A stretch of DNA of 64,000 nucleotides from MGIIb-O5 sp036154155. Its GTDB lineage: Archaea; Thermoplasmatota; Poseidoniia; Poseidoniales; Thalassarchaeaceae. This document shows positions 49,255-61,200 of this stretch, one piece after another. The stretch is taken from the NCBI GenBank assembly GCA_036154155.1, contig JAYZLP010000012.1, forward strand, positions 1 through 64,000. The letters run 5' to 3'. The translations under genes and the position numbers were made by a program. The stretch's first letter is position 1; every line of letters begins with the position of its first letter. A model generated the notes under the pieces. That model was not told the origin of the DNA. It made no database searches and saw only the letters and a list, made by a program, of their open reading frames with translations.

Positions 49255-52188
49255 GTGTATGCGAGCAGCATAGCGAATAGCGCGTCCCGCCGTTTCAGGC
49301 TGGCTCTGGCACTTTCCCTGCTGATGTTGATGCCCTTTGGCATGCTTTCCAACCATCAATCAGAGCTTCCAGAAGAAGTCAGGATGGAAGCAGGCTCCGA
49401 TGTCCAGTTGAACCTCTATACAATGTATTTCGCTTCCCAGAATTCTTCCGCAGGCGGCGATGGTTACATCACAACACAGGTTCCCGAGTCAGGTGGCCAA
49501 GAGTCGATGAGCGCCCTAGACAGCAGCATAGAGTTCCGAACTAGTCCGATGCTGTCGTCTTTAGATGTAGCCGGACGCCCCAATCATGGCTCCGGCTCCG
49601 GATCTTACTACCTGCCACTGGGGCTATTCATGAGGGCGACAGGCCCTGACACTTCCTCTGTGGAGTGGACAATTACACTCAAGTCATCAGGTAGCCAAGT
49701 CGGTTCGGTTTCTTGGAGCACTGATGCATGCAATCCAGGGCTAACTCAGAGCTGTAGTTTCGACCATGAGACATTTGAAATCGACTTAGGGAACGACCAG
49801 AGATTCACCATAGACAAGGACGAGCGCCTCGAGCTAATCGTCGATGCCGATATGTCTGGTTGTGACAGTAGCGGAAGCCCATTCGGCTCTAGTTGCGAGG
49901 CCGAGGTGGCATGGAATGAGATAGACGGCGACGACAGATTCAGCACCCTGGAGATCGAGGCAAATGCAATATCCAACAGTCTCGTTCTCCTACAGAGGGA
50001 GGGTGCAGAGCTCGCAGAGGGGCCAGAGTTGGAATGGTTTCCGAATGACATCCTGTCTGAGAGGGTTATGCAGTTCTCTTTCGATGTCAAGAGCAGTTTT
50101 GGCAGGTATGACGTAGACTCGGTAAGGCTATTGATGCGGGATCCCGACGGAATGTACCGGATAGACCACGTAATTGATGAGGACGACGAGGAAATAGAGG
50201 ACACAAGCCAAGGCATCTTTGGAGAGTACCTCTGGTCATACCCTAGCGGCATCCCCTCTGGAGAATATTCCGTCGAACTCGAGGTTTCTGACATCCAAGG
50301 TAATAGCGTCATAATCGAGCACGAACCCGTGACAATGGAGCAGTGGGGAGTTGCATTGAACCACAGGTTGGATCGAACTACAGAATACATAGCCCCCGGC
50401 CAAACAACCCCGGTTCCACTGCAACTAGTTCACAGGGGAGACTCCACGAAGTCGATGGACGTGGAGTTAGAGGTCCTCACAAACTTCCCAAGCTCTTGGT
50501 TGCTAGAATTCGACTCACCAGGCGGATACACACTCAATGCTGGAGGCGATATTCTGAATCCAATACTCACTCTTACCGCACCCGAGGATCTTACAGGTGC
50601 CCCAGGCTCCATAGACATCAGAGCCGTTGCAGAAGCAGAGGTCGACGGCGTACTTACCGTTGTTCACCAGGACACCCTTCAGATTGACTTGGAGAAGATT
50701 GACGTTTACCAACCTCCTCAAGTATCCATATGGTCAGAAGACCACGACATCCCAATAGCAAACTCTTCACGCCCCGATGACATTGACTCAACCATTCCCA
50801 GGTATGTCGACTACGACCAATTCACTCCATTCCTTCTTGAGATTTTCAACACCGGTTTCGATGCTGACACATTCAGGATCGACGTACTACAAAGATCCAA
50901 GTCAATCATTCACGTGTACGATAATGACACTGGCCAGAGAATTCTGGAGGACGAAGGTGACGGCACTTTCCATACGGCTCTCTTGGATAGACACGACACT
51001 CAAACGCTGAGGCTGATGATCAAGCCCTCGGCTGACAGAGAAGACCCCGACATCGGCCCGGTCGAGATAGAGGTGGTGAGCTCAGGAAACGCCTCTCTTA
51101 GATCCACGGTACTATTCACTATCCAACGCACATTTGGAATAAGGGCCGAGGTTTCCTATGACTGCGATGGTTCACCACTTGGCCACATCAGGGTTTCTCT
51201 TTGCGACCCCGGACCAGGAAACGCGGAAGTCTCCCTAAGGGCAAAGATCACCAATACGATGACATCCGGGGAATCCGCCACATGGTGGAGGATCCAGAAT
51301 CCAGCTTCATTGGATGATAACACCGATAGAAACGCCGCCTACGGGCAGTGGCAATTCCGGATCGAGGACTCGTCGGGTAATGCCGTCCCCAGGGTCTCTC
51401 TTGCCCCCGGCGACGAAACCGAGGTATTCGTGACCATCACTCTGACAAATCAGGTAGAGTTTGGCAATCACACAGTTTACCTCAGAATAGTTGAAGATAC
51501 CACTGATGACGATGCCAAGTACTTCGATCTGCCAATGGTGTTTGAGATTGATCCCGATGACCCCAACTTGGAAATCGTACAAGTAACGCCCAATAGACTT
51601 CTAGTCCCGGGGGAGTCTTATCCTATCCAGATGAAGGTCAAGAACTTGGGCAATAGCCCCCTCACAGTTCTCTTGGAGGCTGAAGTTGACGGGACCGGTT
51701 GGTCCGTTGACATCGATGGCCCATCGGGATCGGTTCTGATAGTGCTTGGTGCATTCGAAGAAGTCACATTCGTATTGGACGTTAACGTACCCGACTCTGC
51801 AAACAATGGCGAGACCGTAGATGTCCTAGTTTCGGCAACCCCATTCGACACGCAGCAGAGCTGGCCCGATGATGCTACGGCAGAGAAGACCGTTGTGATG
51901 AGGGTAGGTATTTCGTCACTAATTGACAGACTTGTAAACGAGATTACACACCCCCGACTTTCAACCTACATCGTGGGAATAGTTGCAGCAATGCTACTCA
52001 TCGCAGGAATCCAAGGCGCTATGAACAGGAGAAGGTGGAAGGCGCATATGGCATATTTAGATGCAATTTCCAGTGATTCAGACGAGGATTTGGAAGATGA
52101 AGAAGACGATGATTTACCCGCTCCAGTTGTGTCGATAGAAGAGGAAGAGGACGATGTATACGAGGATGACGACATCGAACTGGTTTGA
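49255..52188 (+). CDS. Large membrane-anchored surface protein with Ig-like domains
   Basis: 977-aa type I membrane protein. An N-terminal signal peptide (about residues 13-33) leads to a long extracellular part of probable beta-sandwich modules. The last of them (about 755-870) has the pattern PGESYPIQMKVKNLGNSPL and VPDSANNGETVDVLVSATP typical of NEW3/CARDB-like Ig folds. A membrane helix at about 902-923 is followed by a cytoplasmic tail that is extremely acidic (runs of Glu and Asp). The GTG start is supported by a TATA box 27.5 nt upstream. No enzyme domain seen. Its neighbour is the giant surface protein, so both may share an envelope role. Confidence 0.85.
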   Translation: MYASSIANSASRRFRLALALSLLMLMPFGMLSNHQSELPEEVRMEAGSDVQLNLYTMYFASQNSSAGGDGYITTQVPESGGQESMSALDSSIEFRTSPMLSSLDVAGRPNHGSGSGSYYLPLGLFMRATGPDTSSVEWTITLKSSGSQVGSVSWSTDACNPGLTQSCSFDHETFEIDLGNDQRFTIDKDERLELIVDADMSGCDSSGSPFGSSCEAEVAWNEIDGDDRFSTLEIEANAISNSLVLLQREGAELAEGPELEWFPNDILSERVMQFSFDVKSSFGRYDVDSVRLLMRDPDGMYRIDHVIDEDDEEIEDTSQGIFGEYLWSYPSGIPSGEYSVELEVSDIQGNSVIIEHEPVTMEQWGVALNHRLDRTTEYIAPGQTTPVPLQLVHRGDSTKSMDVELEVLTNFPSSWLLEFDSPGGYTLNAGGDILNPILTLTAPEDLTGAPGSIDIRAVAEAEVDGVLTVVHQDTLQIDLEKIDVYQPPQVSIWSEDHDIPIANSSRPDDIDSTIPRYVDYDQFTPFLLEIFNTGFDADTFRIDVLQRSKSIIHVYDNDTGQRILEDEGDGTFHTALLDRHDTQTLRLMIKPSADREDPDIGPVEIEVVSSGNASLRSTVLFTIQRTFGIRAEVSYDCDGSPLGHIRVSLCDPGPGNAEVSLRAKITNTMTSGESATWWRIQNPASLDDNTDRNAAYGQWQFRIEDSSGNAVPRVSLAPGDETEVFVTITLTNQVEFGNHTVYLRIVEDTTDDDAKYFDLPMVFEIDPDDPNLEIVQVTPNRLLVPGESYPIQMKVKNLGNSPLTVLLEAEVDGTGWSVDIDGPSGSVLIVLGAFEEVTFVLDVNVPDSANNGETVDVLVSATPFDTQQSWPDDATAEKTVVMRVGISSLIDRLVNEITHPRLSTYIVGIVAAMLLIAGIQGAMNRRRWKAHMAYLDAISSDSDEDLEDEEDDDLPAPVVSIEEEEDDVYEDDDIELV

Positions 52189-52270
52189 TTAGTAGCGAGT
52201 CATTGTCCGAACGACGCTCCATTCCTCTTAAGTGCCCTACTTTCCGCCCTAGTACAAGGGGTTGCGTAGC

Positions 52271-55200
52271 ATGGACTCATTTAGTCAATCTACAGGGTCG
52301 GACAAGGACGGCCTCAGGAAGGTCAGGTCGGCCATTATTTTCTCGGCCCTGATGCTCATTTCTTCGTACTCAGCATTGGAGTTCGCCGCTTGGGAGGCGT
52401 TGGCTTCAACCGATCAGGACGGCGATGGGCTATCTTACGGTCTCGAGTTCTACATCAATACCCAGCCTCAGGACTGGGACACGGACAATGACGGTCTTCC
52501 TGACGGGTGGGAATGGCAGTACGGACTGAATCCACTCTCTGCTACAGGAGATAACGGATCCACGGGCGATCCAGACGGAGACTCACTTTCAAACCTGAAT
52601 GAGTTGATGTTCGGAATACCCGCGAACTGGGACGACCCAAACACTCCAAATGAGCTGGACAACGGCGTTTGGTGGAATGGCACGGTACCCGTAAGTAACT
52701 GGGACGAGGAAAGCGCCATGCAACTCATACAGGGACTGGGCTCCGACGGTGCTGATGAGGATCCGTGGGGAAACATTTGCTTCAACACATTTGATGATGA
52801 CAAGGATGGTATGGTCGACAATTTCGACGGTGACGGTGACGGTGATGCGAACTGCACAAGTGATGACGATGACGGTGACGGCCTCATCGATGAGGATCCA
52901 AATGGTTGGGATACCGACGGTGACGGCATGCCTGATGGATGGGAAGTTGCAAATGGGCTAGACCCAACCTCACGTACCAACCAAGACGGAGCATCGGGGG
53001 ACCCCGATGGAGACGGGCTAGTGAACCTGAAGGAGTTCATTAACCCAGCTTGGGGGACCCGAAATGGAACTACTACCCCGCCCACACAGTACTTCAGACC
53101 GGGTCCACTTGCCATGACTGCCACCGAATCGCCCTGCAATCCGGTACTGCAACTTGGACCAGGGGGGTGCCTGATATTCACAGCAGAGGTTGATGGCATT
53201 ACTTCTACGGATCCTCAGAATAACGACACTGATGGCGACGGACTCAATGACTCTCACGAAGCACTCGTTCTGCTAACCGACCCAACAGCCCCGGACACCG
53301 ATGGTGACGGAATTAGTGACGGTGTGGAGGTAAATGGCCAGTATGGGGACCCTCCCCTGGCAAGCGACCCAAGGGACAACAATACTGACGATGACCAGTT
53401 TGACGACGGAGAGGAGGACCTCAACGGGAACGGCATCGTGGATGAAAATGAGACAGATCCAACAAGGATCGAGGATTCTGGTGACTTCGATGACGACGGC
53501 ATACCTAACTGGGAAGAAAACATGACATGTACCCTCTGGAATGTTGCAGATACTGACGGCGGGGGTATTAGCGATGGCTCAGAGCTCGACCCGTCCCACG
53601 GAACAGACCCCTGCACTTCGCTTCAAACACTGAACCTGACAATAGTCGACTTCGATTCCACAAACATGATTCTCACGTTAAATGATACATCGGCACTCGA
53701 TCAAACACCCGAGGATTGGAGGCAGAATGGTGAACCCATGGGGTACTACGTGTCATCAACAAATGGCAGCCTCACAGGATTCAGATTCACGTCCATCAAT
53801 GGCGATTCATTGAGGGGCATAGACACGGACAAGCCACCTGATGCCACATCTGTGACATTTGTCAACTTCTCTTGGTGCTGGGATCAATCCCTAGGTTTCT
53901 CTAACGATCCAATTTGTGACGATGACTATTTCGACACTGATGGAGACGGGCTAGCCGATTGGGAGGAATCTACTGGGAGCTTTGGTTTCCTTTCCGATTG
54001 GAACATGTCAGACACCGATGGGGACGGGGTGAATGACCTAGATGAGATACTCAATCTAACTGACCCGAGCAATCCCTGTGATAACCTTCTGGATTCAGAT
54101 GGGGATGGTCTAAACAACTACTTTGAGAATACAACAGTTTGCTTGATTGCCTTCGGAGAATTGGGCGGAAATGGCACTACTGATACCTACTTCACACTGT
54201 GGAATGTAACTGACACTGACAACGGGGGAGTTACTGATTTCCAGGAGTATCTGGATGGGACGAACCCTCAGAACAATCCTAACGATGACCTAAATCCAGT
54301 GGATACCGATGGCGATGGGATACCGGACACCATTGAGAACTCTACGGGCACTGACTGGAGGGATCCGGATACTGATGGAGGGGGAGTTCCCGATGGACAG
54401 GAGTGCACGTCCGAGTTTTGGGATATCAATTGTCTGAATGCCGATGGAAATCCGTGGGATCCGACGGATGATATAGACCCCAACATGATGTTCTTCGAGG
54501 CGATGAACACCTCGATGGGGGTGGATCCCAATATCACGCATTACTGGAGGTGGCATACCTATGACTTCTATACCGGGATTTCTTGGGGGGTCAACACTAG
54601 TCTCGTTGGGAATACGCAGATGTTCCCAGGCTTCTCGACCACACAGGGCGTTGCCGATCAGCAGTTCTGGGATGGTTCCGAGGTCCTTGGTTGGGAGATA
54701 TCCCTTGAGTCGGGGGCGCTGATATTCCCTGGCGAGGAAATTATCGTACCCCATAACGCCGTAAATTACACTGGTTGGACCGATGCTAATGCTGGCCTTA
54801 ACTTCTCGAACTTCACCAGGGATGCAATAGTGGACGGCGCAACCATAGACACGCTCTTCGTTACCGCCCCGCAAGTTCTGATCACCCAGGCGATTAGGGA
54901 AAATACAACAGAGTTCTCCAATAGCAGCTATGCGACGGACCTCCCAAGCTCATATCTGGCAAAGGGCAATGCCGCCAGCTTCGTCAACTCAATCACAATG
55001 ACAGTAATCAATGAGTCAGGGGCGTTCTCCGCTTGGGACAGGGTATCCGCAATTCAGGACTTCATCATTAATGGCAACTCAACTACCTCTTTCTTGAGAA
55101 ACCATAACGGGACCGAAGTCGGAGTCCTCGATGACGAGGATGACCTATCCTATTGGATTCTGAACAACTCGTTTGAGGGCGACTGTGACCAGTTCAGCAC

Positions 55201-58200
55201 TCTTTTCGCCGTGATGCTAAGGTCCGCGGGAATCCCCGCCCGCAAGGTCACGGGTTTCTCTGGTGGGAAGTGGACAGGTACTTCTTTCGAGGTCTACGGC
55301 AAGGACTTCACAACTTGGGTAGAGGTGCACCTCCAGACAAACTCCAATCTAGGTAACGCGGATCTAGGATGGATACCCTTCGAGGCATGTCCATCCCTGT
55401 CTACCGTCGAAGTAGTAGACGAGAGCTGGGGCCCAATCTGGTTCGACAGGGACCTTTCATCAGGCAATATTTCCCTGGATGGAATACTGAGGTTCACTGA
55501 AAACCAGACCTCTGTGGCGAATATTACCATTGACATGTACTTGGTAAAATCCAATCAGACGGAGAATGTCCCCGGTTCCGCTGCATTAGAGGAGCATTTC
55601 GTTGGTACAGCAATTACCGACGAGAATGGTTCCTTCAACATCACAGGGCAGCCCCAAGAGGTCATCAATCCAGGATATGGCGCTCTGGTTCTTCGAACTT
55701 ATGAGGATGGATACGTCGGTTCACAGGGGATCACCTTCCCCTGGAGGATGAACATCACTGACGACGTAGCCATGTCCATTACCGAACCAGAGCCGGTGGA
55801 TGAGCCAAAGATAGGGATCGGAGTGAACACTACGGTGACAGGCGAGATTTCACTCTCAAGTGAACCTTACAATGACATCACTCAACTGGATAGCCTACAG
55901 GTGGTTCTCAATTACACAACCACAGCCGATGGCCCGGTTAGCCTAATCTCCAGCGTCGGGGCTGGCGGCTATTACGAATTCTCCGTCCCAATAGACGAAT
56001 CTGAACAGGAGGGGCTGATAGCAGCAACCTTGAATTTCCTAGGCTGGCACGAGGAGGATCTCAACAATGCAACACCTCCCCTCTACCACTTACGCCCCCA
56101 GTCTGTTGGATTCAACCTAAACCTAACACCGGCGCCTAACCTTACCGTAATTCTGGAGGGTCACGGGGCCAACAACACCATACTTGAGATCGACCAGCCA
56201 ATATACCTCAACGGAACTGTTCTGAGTAGGTCGGCCATCCCCGAGGCACTCAATGGCACTCTGACACTGCAGATGCGAAGATCCGCAGCCAACGGGCCCT
56301 TTACAACCCTCAACTCGTGGTATCTTAACGACTCCGATTGGACGGGGGCCCTCGGGCAATTTGCAGTCAATTGGTCCTTCTCTGCATCAGAGGTACCCAT
56401 TCCCGCTGGACTGGTAGAGATTCGTTACCAGTTCGAGGCGGACGGCCTCTTCGCGAAAGACGAGTCTGTGGTAATCGATGAGCACGGAGTAAAGAGCTAC
56501 GTAAATTTCAGCTATATTCTGAATCCAGCTCCCGTGGGGTCAGACTCCGAGGTAGAAGTGACATTGTCAGACCATACTGGAAACTCCGTTGCGAGCTTCG
56601 TCGGGGACTACACATTGGACTTCAACGGCGAATTGGTATGGAATCAGTCAGATCCAGAGCTCCCGCGCGTGATGGTAACATGGAGGCCCACTATAGACGT
56701 GGAGGCAGGGGACTACCCGTGGCAGCTGAATTATAGCGGGTCCACATGGCTTCTTCCAAACAGCGTGTTAGATACTGTCAGAGTCCAAGGCAGAGCCGAC
56801 GTCTCATTTACCCTGGGCTCGGACTGGACCCCTAGAGGGCAATCATCATGGATTTCTGGTTTCGCCAGGGATATCAATCTGAACAGTACGATTCTAGGAA
56901 ATAACTCTTCCATCATCGTAAACATGGAGGTGCCATCCGACCAACCGCCTACTCCAGATGGCCTGGAAGCTCCACCTGTCACCTACAGGCTGGGGGAGCA
57001 GTGGATAGACAACACTACCGGCGAGTACAACATTACATTCCAGATGCCTAGCGGTGTAGGTGCCGGCGTCTACGACCTCAGGCTGATCCTTGATTTCGAG
57101 AAGAACCCCCCCGCAGGTGGCGCATACTACCTTGTTTCCGGTGCAGTGGTGCTGCAAGCAGGCGTACAGACCGAGTACGTAGTGGAGGCAGAGCCATTGC
57201 AGTCCATCGTGATTGCAGGACAGACACTGGTAACGAATGCCACAGTCACCGATGTGGAGAGCAATGACAGGCTGCAGAACACCACCGTCGACATTTACTT
57301 CGATTGGGGAGGGCCACTGCAGCAGGTACTCAACTCCACAGTCACTGGTTCCGATGGCGTCGCAAGGTTCACTCCGACCATTCCTGCTGACGCCCCGCCC
57401 GGGTACTACGATGTCCGTCTACACGCACCGGATGACCTAACTGATAGTTTGACTACACCCAATGCAGGCAGGTGGATAGGGAATGAGAGCACAGTGAACC
57501 TCACCGTGCAGGTCGCGAGTAGCATCAGAATTGACAATGCGCCATTGCCTGAAGTCACCGCCGGGCAATTTTTCCAACTGCAGGGGCAGGTCCTAGATGG
57601 GGTGGACCAGAATCGTTCAGTATCGGGCCCCATGACGCTGGAGGTCTTTTTCCTGAACGACCCCAGTGAAACCCTGGTCACAGGGCATGTCACCGCAGCT
57701 AACGGATCGTTCTCTATAATGGTGCCAACTGATCCACTGGGGGATGGCGTGACTAACGGCCTCAAGACCGTCATAGTAAGCGTTGAAAACGGTAGTACCC
57801 CGTTCTACCTTACTGGTTCCGGGAATGAAACCATCCTGGTTCGAGGAGTCACCCAGTTCACTGAAAGGAACCCCCTACTCAATACAATAGTGGACAGGGG
57901 GACATCCATCACATTCGGAGCAAAGCTGGTAGAATCTAGCGATGGGGACAGGCAACTTTCCGACATGTCGGTTTCCGCATTATTCCACGAGACGTGGCTA
58001 ACCCCCGAACAACCGACAAATGGACAAGGCGTCGTCAACTTCACATTCTCAGTCCCTCATTCACATCCACTCGGTTTGATCCCGATAGTTCTGATGTTCA
58101 ATGGCTCAAATGGTTCAGACACTCTCCATCCATCATCCACGGTTATCAACACAATCACAGTCAGGTCTCCAACCAACATTACGTTCGATCCAATTACTTC

Positions 58201-61200
58201 CAACCCTGCTGCAGGGGAGTTCCTCGACATTAGTGGAACTTTGACTTCAAGTAATGGAAGTGGAATAGTTGACAGATCAGGAAATGCCCTGAATCCGACT
58301 CTAAACTTCGCCATCGACGGGGACACCAATTCGTTCTCAGTCACTGGTGGCACCGTAGATGCCAATGGCACATGGTCGGCCAGAATCTTCCTGGACCTTT
58401 CTTTCCCACGTGGTACGCACAATATCACCGCCTCATATACGCCGTCCGTCAACTACTATGGCGCCAGTTCGGAGGACGGAATTTTTGACAGCAGAGGTTT
58501 CTCCATGCTATCCATAATTTCCCCAACTGATTTGGACCCCGATGAGAGAACTGTCAGAGGGGACAACATCACACTCAACATGTCATTGATTGACAACTCC
58601 GGGCAGTTCGTCTCCGGAGCCCAGGTCGATGTTTCCATAGACGGGACGCCAGCATGGTCCGGCCTCACGAATGAGGATGGCATCGTCACTACTGTAATCC
58701 CGACTGATTCCAACAGGGCTCCCGGACCGATGACAATCACCGCCACATTTGCAGGCTTCAATGGGACCACTGGCCTACTGGGTGATGAGACATGGACAAG
58801 AGTGGTGATACTCGCCCCAACGGTTCTAGATGTGACTTCAATTACAGGCTCCGCAATCGCAGGCGAGTCAGTCACGTTCACTGGAACCCTGCTGGACGAG
58901 CATGGTGCACCCCTGATCGAGAATGGCGAAGAAAAGGGAGGTGTCGTCCACCTTTCCATAGATGGAATCGACGTAGGTCCTGTGTACACTTCAATTTCAA
59001 ACTCCTCTACTGGGATTTGGAGCATTACTTACGATTTACCTCTTGATACAGACTATGGGGGCCACACTTTCACCGTCGACTTCCTCGGCGGTTTCACTTG
59101 GGTCGATCCCATGGGCCAGGGCGACTCCCTGAATCCAGAATACTATCTCCCCTCCACAATAACACAGGAATTCAACGCGACCCAGACATCCCAGGTTGTT
59201 CTTACGACCCCCCCAGGGGAAGTCGACAGGAACGAGCTGCTTCTCATAGAGGGAATGCTGACCGATGGCGCCGGAAGGGTACTTCCCGGACGAGATCTAG
59301 ATGTCTATATGAACGACCAATTCCTAACATCCCTCTCTGTATCCGACAATGGTACGTTTAGCTTATTCTTCCCCGTACCTCCGGACATGCCTCTCGGACC
59401 AAGGAATGTTAGGATAGAATTTGGTGGAGAGGAGTTCGTAATCGCCTCTAACTCTAGCACTATTTTCACCGTTTTCGGTCCTGTCGAGGTGAGTGTTGAA
59501 CAACCGGTTCCGGTCGCTGTTGGAGACGTACTACAACTCAGTGGTTCCGTCAAGGATAACCTTCCGAATGGGTGGCTTGGAAACCACTCGCTCCAGATCT
59601 TTATTGATGGGATCCTGATAGGCACTACTACTACTGATGAGGACGGGGCATGGTCCCATTCTTGGGTAGTATCCGAGTTCCTAGACGTGGGTCAGCACAC
59701 ACTCACGGTAATAGCCCCGGATCAGGGATATCACCGCGAAGGCTCCGTAGAGGCAAACCTGACAATAGCATACCACACCGGAATGACACTGCAAGTCGAG
59801 AACAATGTGGTGACAAGGGGCGGCGCATGGAACCTAAGTGGTAGGCTATTCGACGCCGACTCTGACGGCAATCCAGGTTTGGAGGGCAGGGTGCTTTCCT
59901 TCCTGCTAGATGGTGAAGAGGTTTCCACCATTACTACAAGCATAGATGGAACATTCAGCATTAGTCATGAACTGGGTTACCTGATTTCAAGGGGTTCACA
60001 CGATGTATCATTGGCCTTCGCCGGCGAACAGCTGTACCTTTCAAACGTGATCAATGCGACTGTGTATGCCAGAGCCGACATTCAGATAGAGATTCTATTC
60101 CTTGAGGATGAGGTCGTCAGAAGCGATGGAAATAGGCCGATTAGGGTTCTCGGCAGGATAATTGAAATCGGTGGGGAGGGCAACACCATGGAGGAGATGG
60201 ACCTCTCGCTATACTGGGAGGATTCTCTAAGGCCGAATACGAAGATAACATGGGATGAGACAACAGGGCAGTTCCTGGTCGAGTCGAATGCAATTTCAAC
60301 AATGCCTCCTGGTGTGGCCAGCATGTCGATAGTTGTGGACCCCGACTCCTCAAGGTTCCTGAATGGGGGCGAGATTGATTTCGAGGTGATAATCAAGGTT
60401 CCAGTGAACTTTGAGTTCCTCCCCGACTCTTTGTTCCTAGAAATAGGTCAAAGCTCCATGTCAGGAAAGGTGAATGTCACTGCCACGGACAGGGCCGAGG
60501 TCATAGAAGGAGTTTCGATTACCGCTAGGCTAGTCAACGAGACCAGTACACATTTCACTGTGGTAGGGGTCACCGATCAGAATGGCATCTTCACATATCA
60601 GTTCGAGTCATTCCATGAGAACCATCCTCTATGGGACAGGGACTTCTGGGGGGACTTGTCGGTAGAGTTCAGTTCCGATTCCGACATTATCGACCCCATT
60701 GACGCTGCTCGACTCTCACAGTTCGCCGTTGTCGATGTAGAATATCAGCCGGAGCAGGGGGCATCATTGGTGGGCCCTGCAATGACCGCACTAGCCATCC
60801 TTGTGATAATCGGACTAGCCGCGGCTGGCGTAATTGTGCTAAGGAGGAGGAAACAGGCTGCCATCGATGAGCTAGCAGGGGTGTTCAGCTACACAGCAGA
60901 GCTCTTGGCAGCAGGAGATGAGGTCAGGGAGGCTATATTCAACTGCTATGAGGGACTCTGTCAGATACTGATGAGCAGAGGTTTCCTGAGGAGAGATTTC
61001 GAGACAGTCAGGGAGTTCGAGCTAGCAATAAGAAACGCACTCCCAATAAGCGAGCAGGCATTGTTGTCTCTCGACAGAATTTTCGAGGAGGCCAGATACT
61101 CAAGCCACGTTCTCGGCGAGCCCCATAGGGAGAGTGCCCAGATGGCACTGAGCTCAGTTCTCCAAGAGATAGACCAGCTCGAGGAAGTCCCATCTAGGGA

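Noticed and set aside
52835..52935. GACGGTGACGGTGATG-type tandem repeat as a possible CRISPR or minisatellite
   Set aside because: It is the coding of consecutive DGDGD calcium loops in frame; no spacer-repeat periodicity.
52468..53616. Ser/Pro-rich minus-strand frames (up to 243 codons) opposite the giant gene
   Set aside because: They are antisense translations of the GAT/GAC/GGN-rich calcium repeats, which produce Ser/Pro/Val strings; no start signals or motifs.
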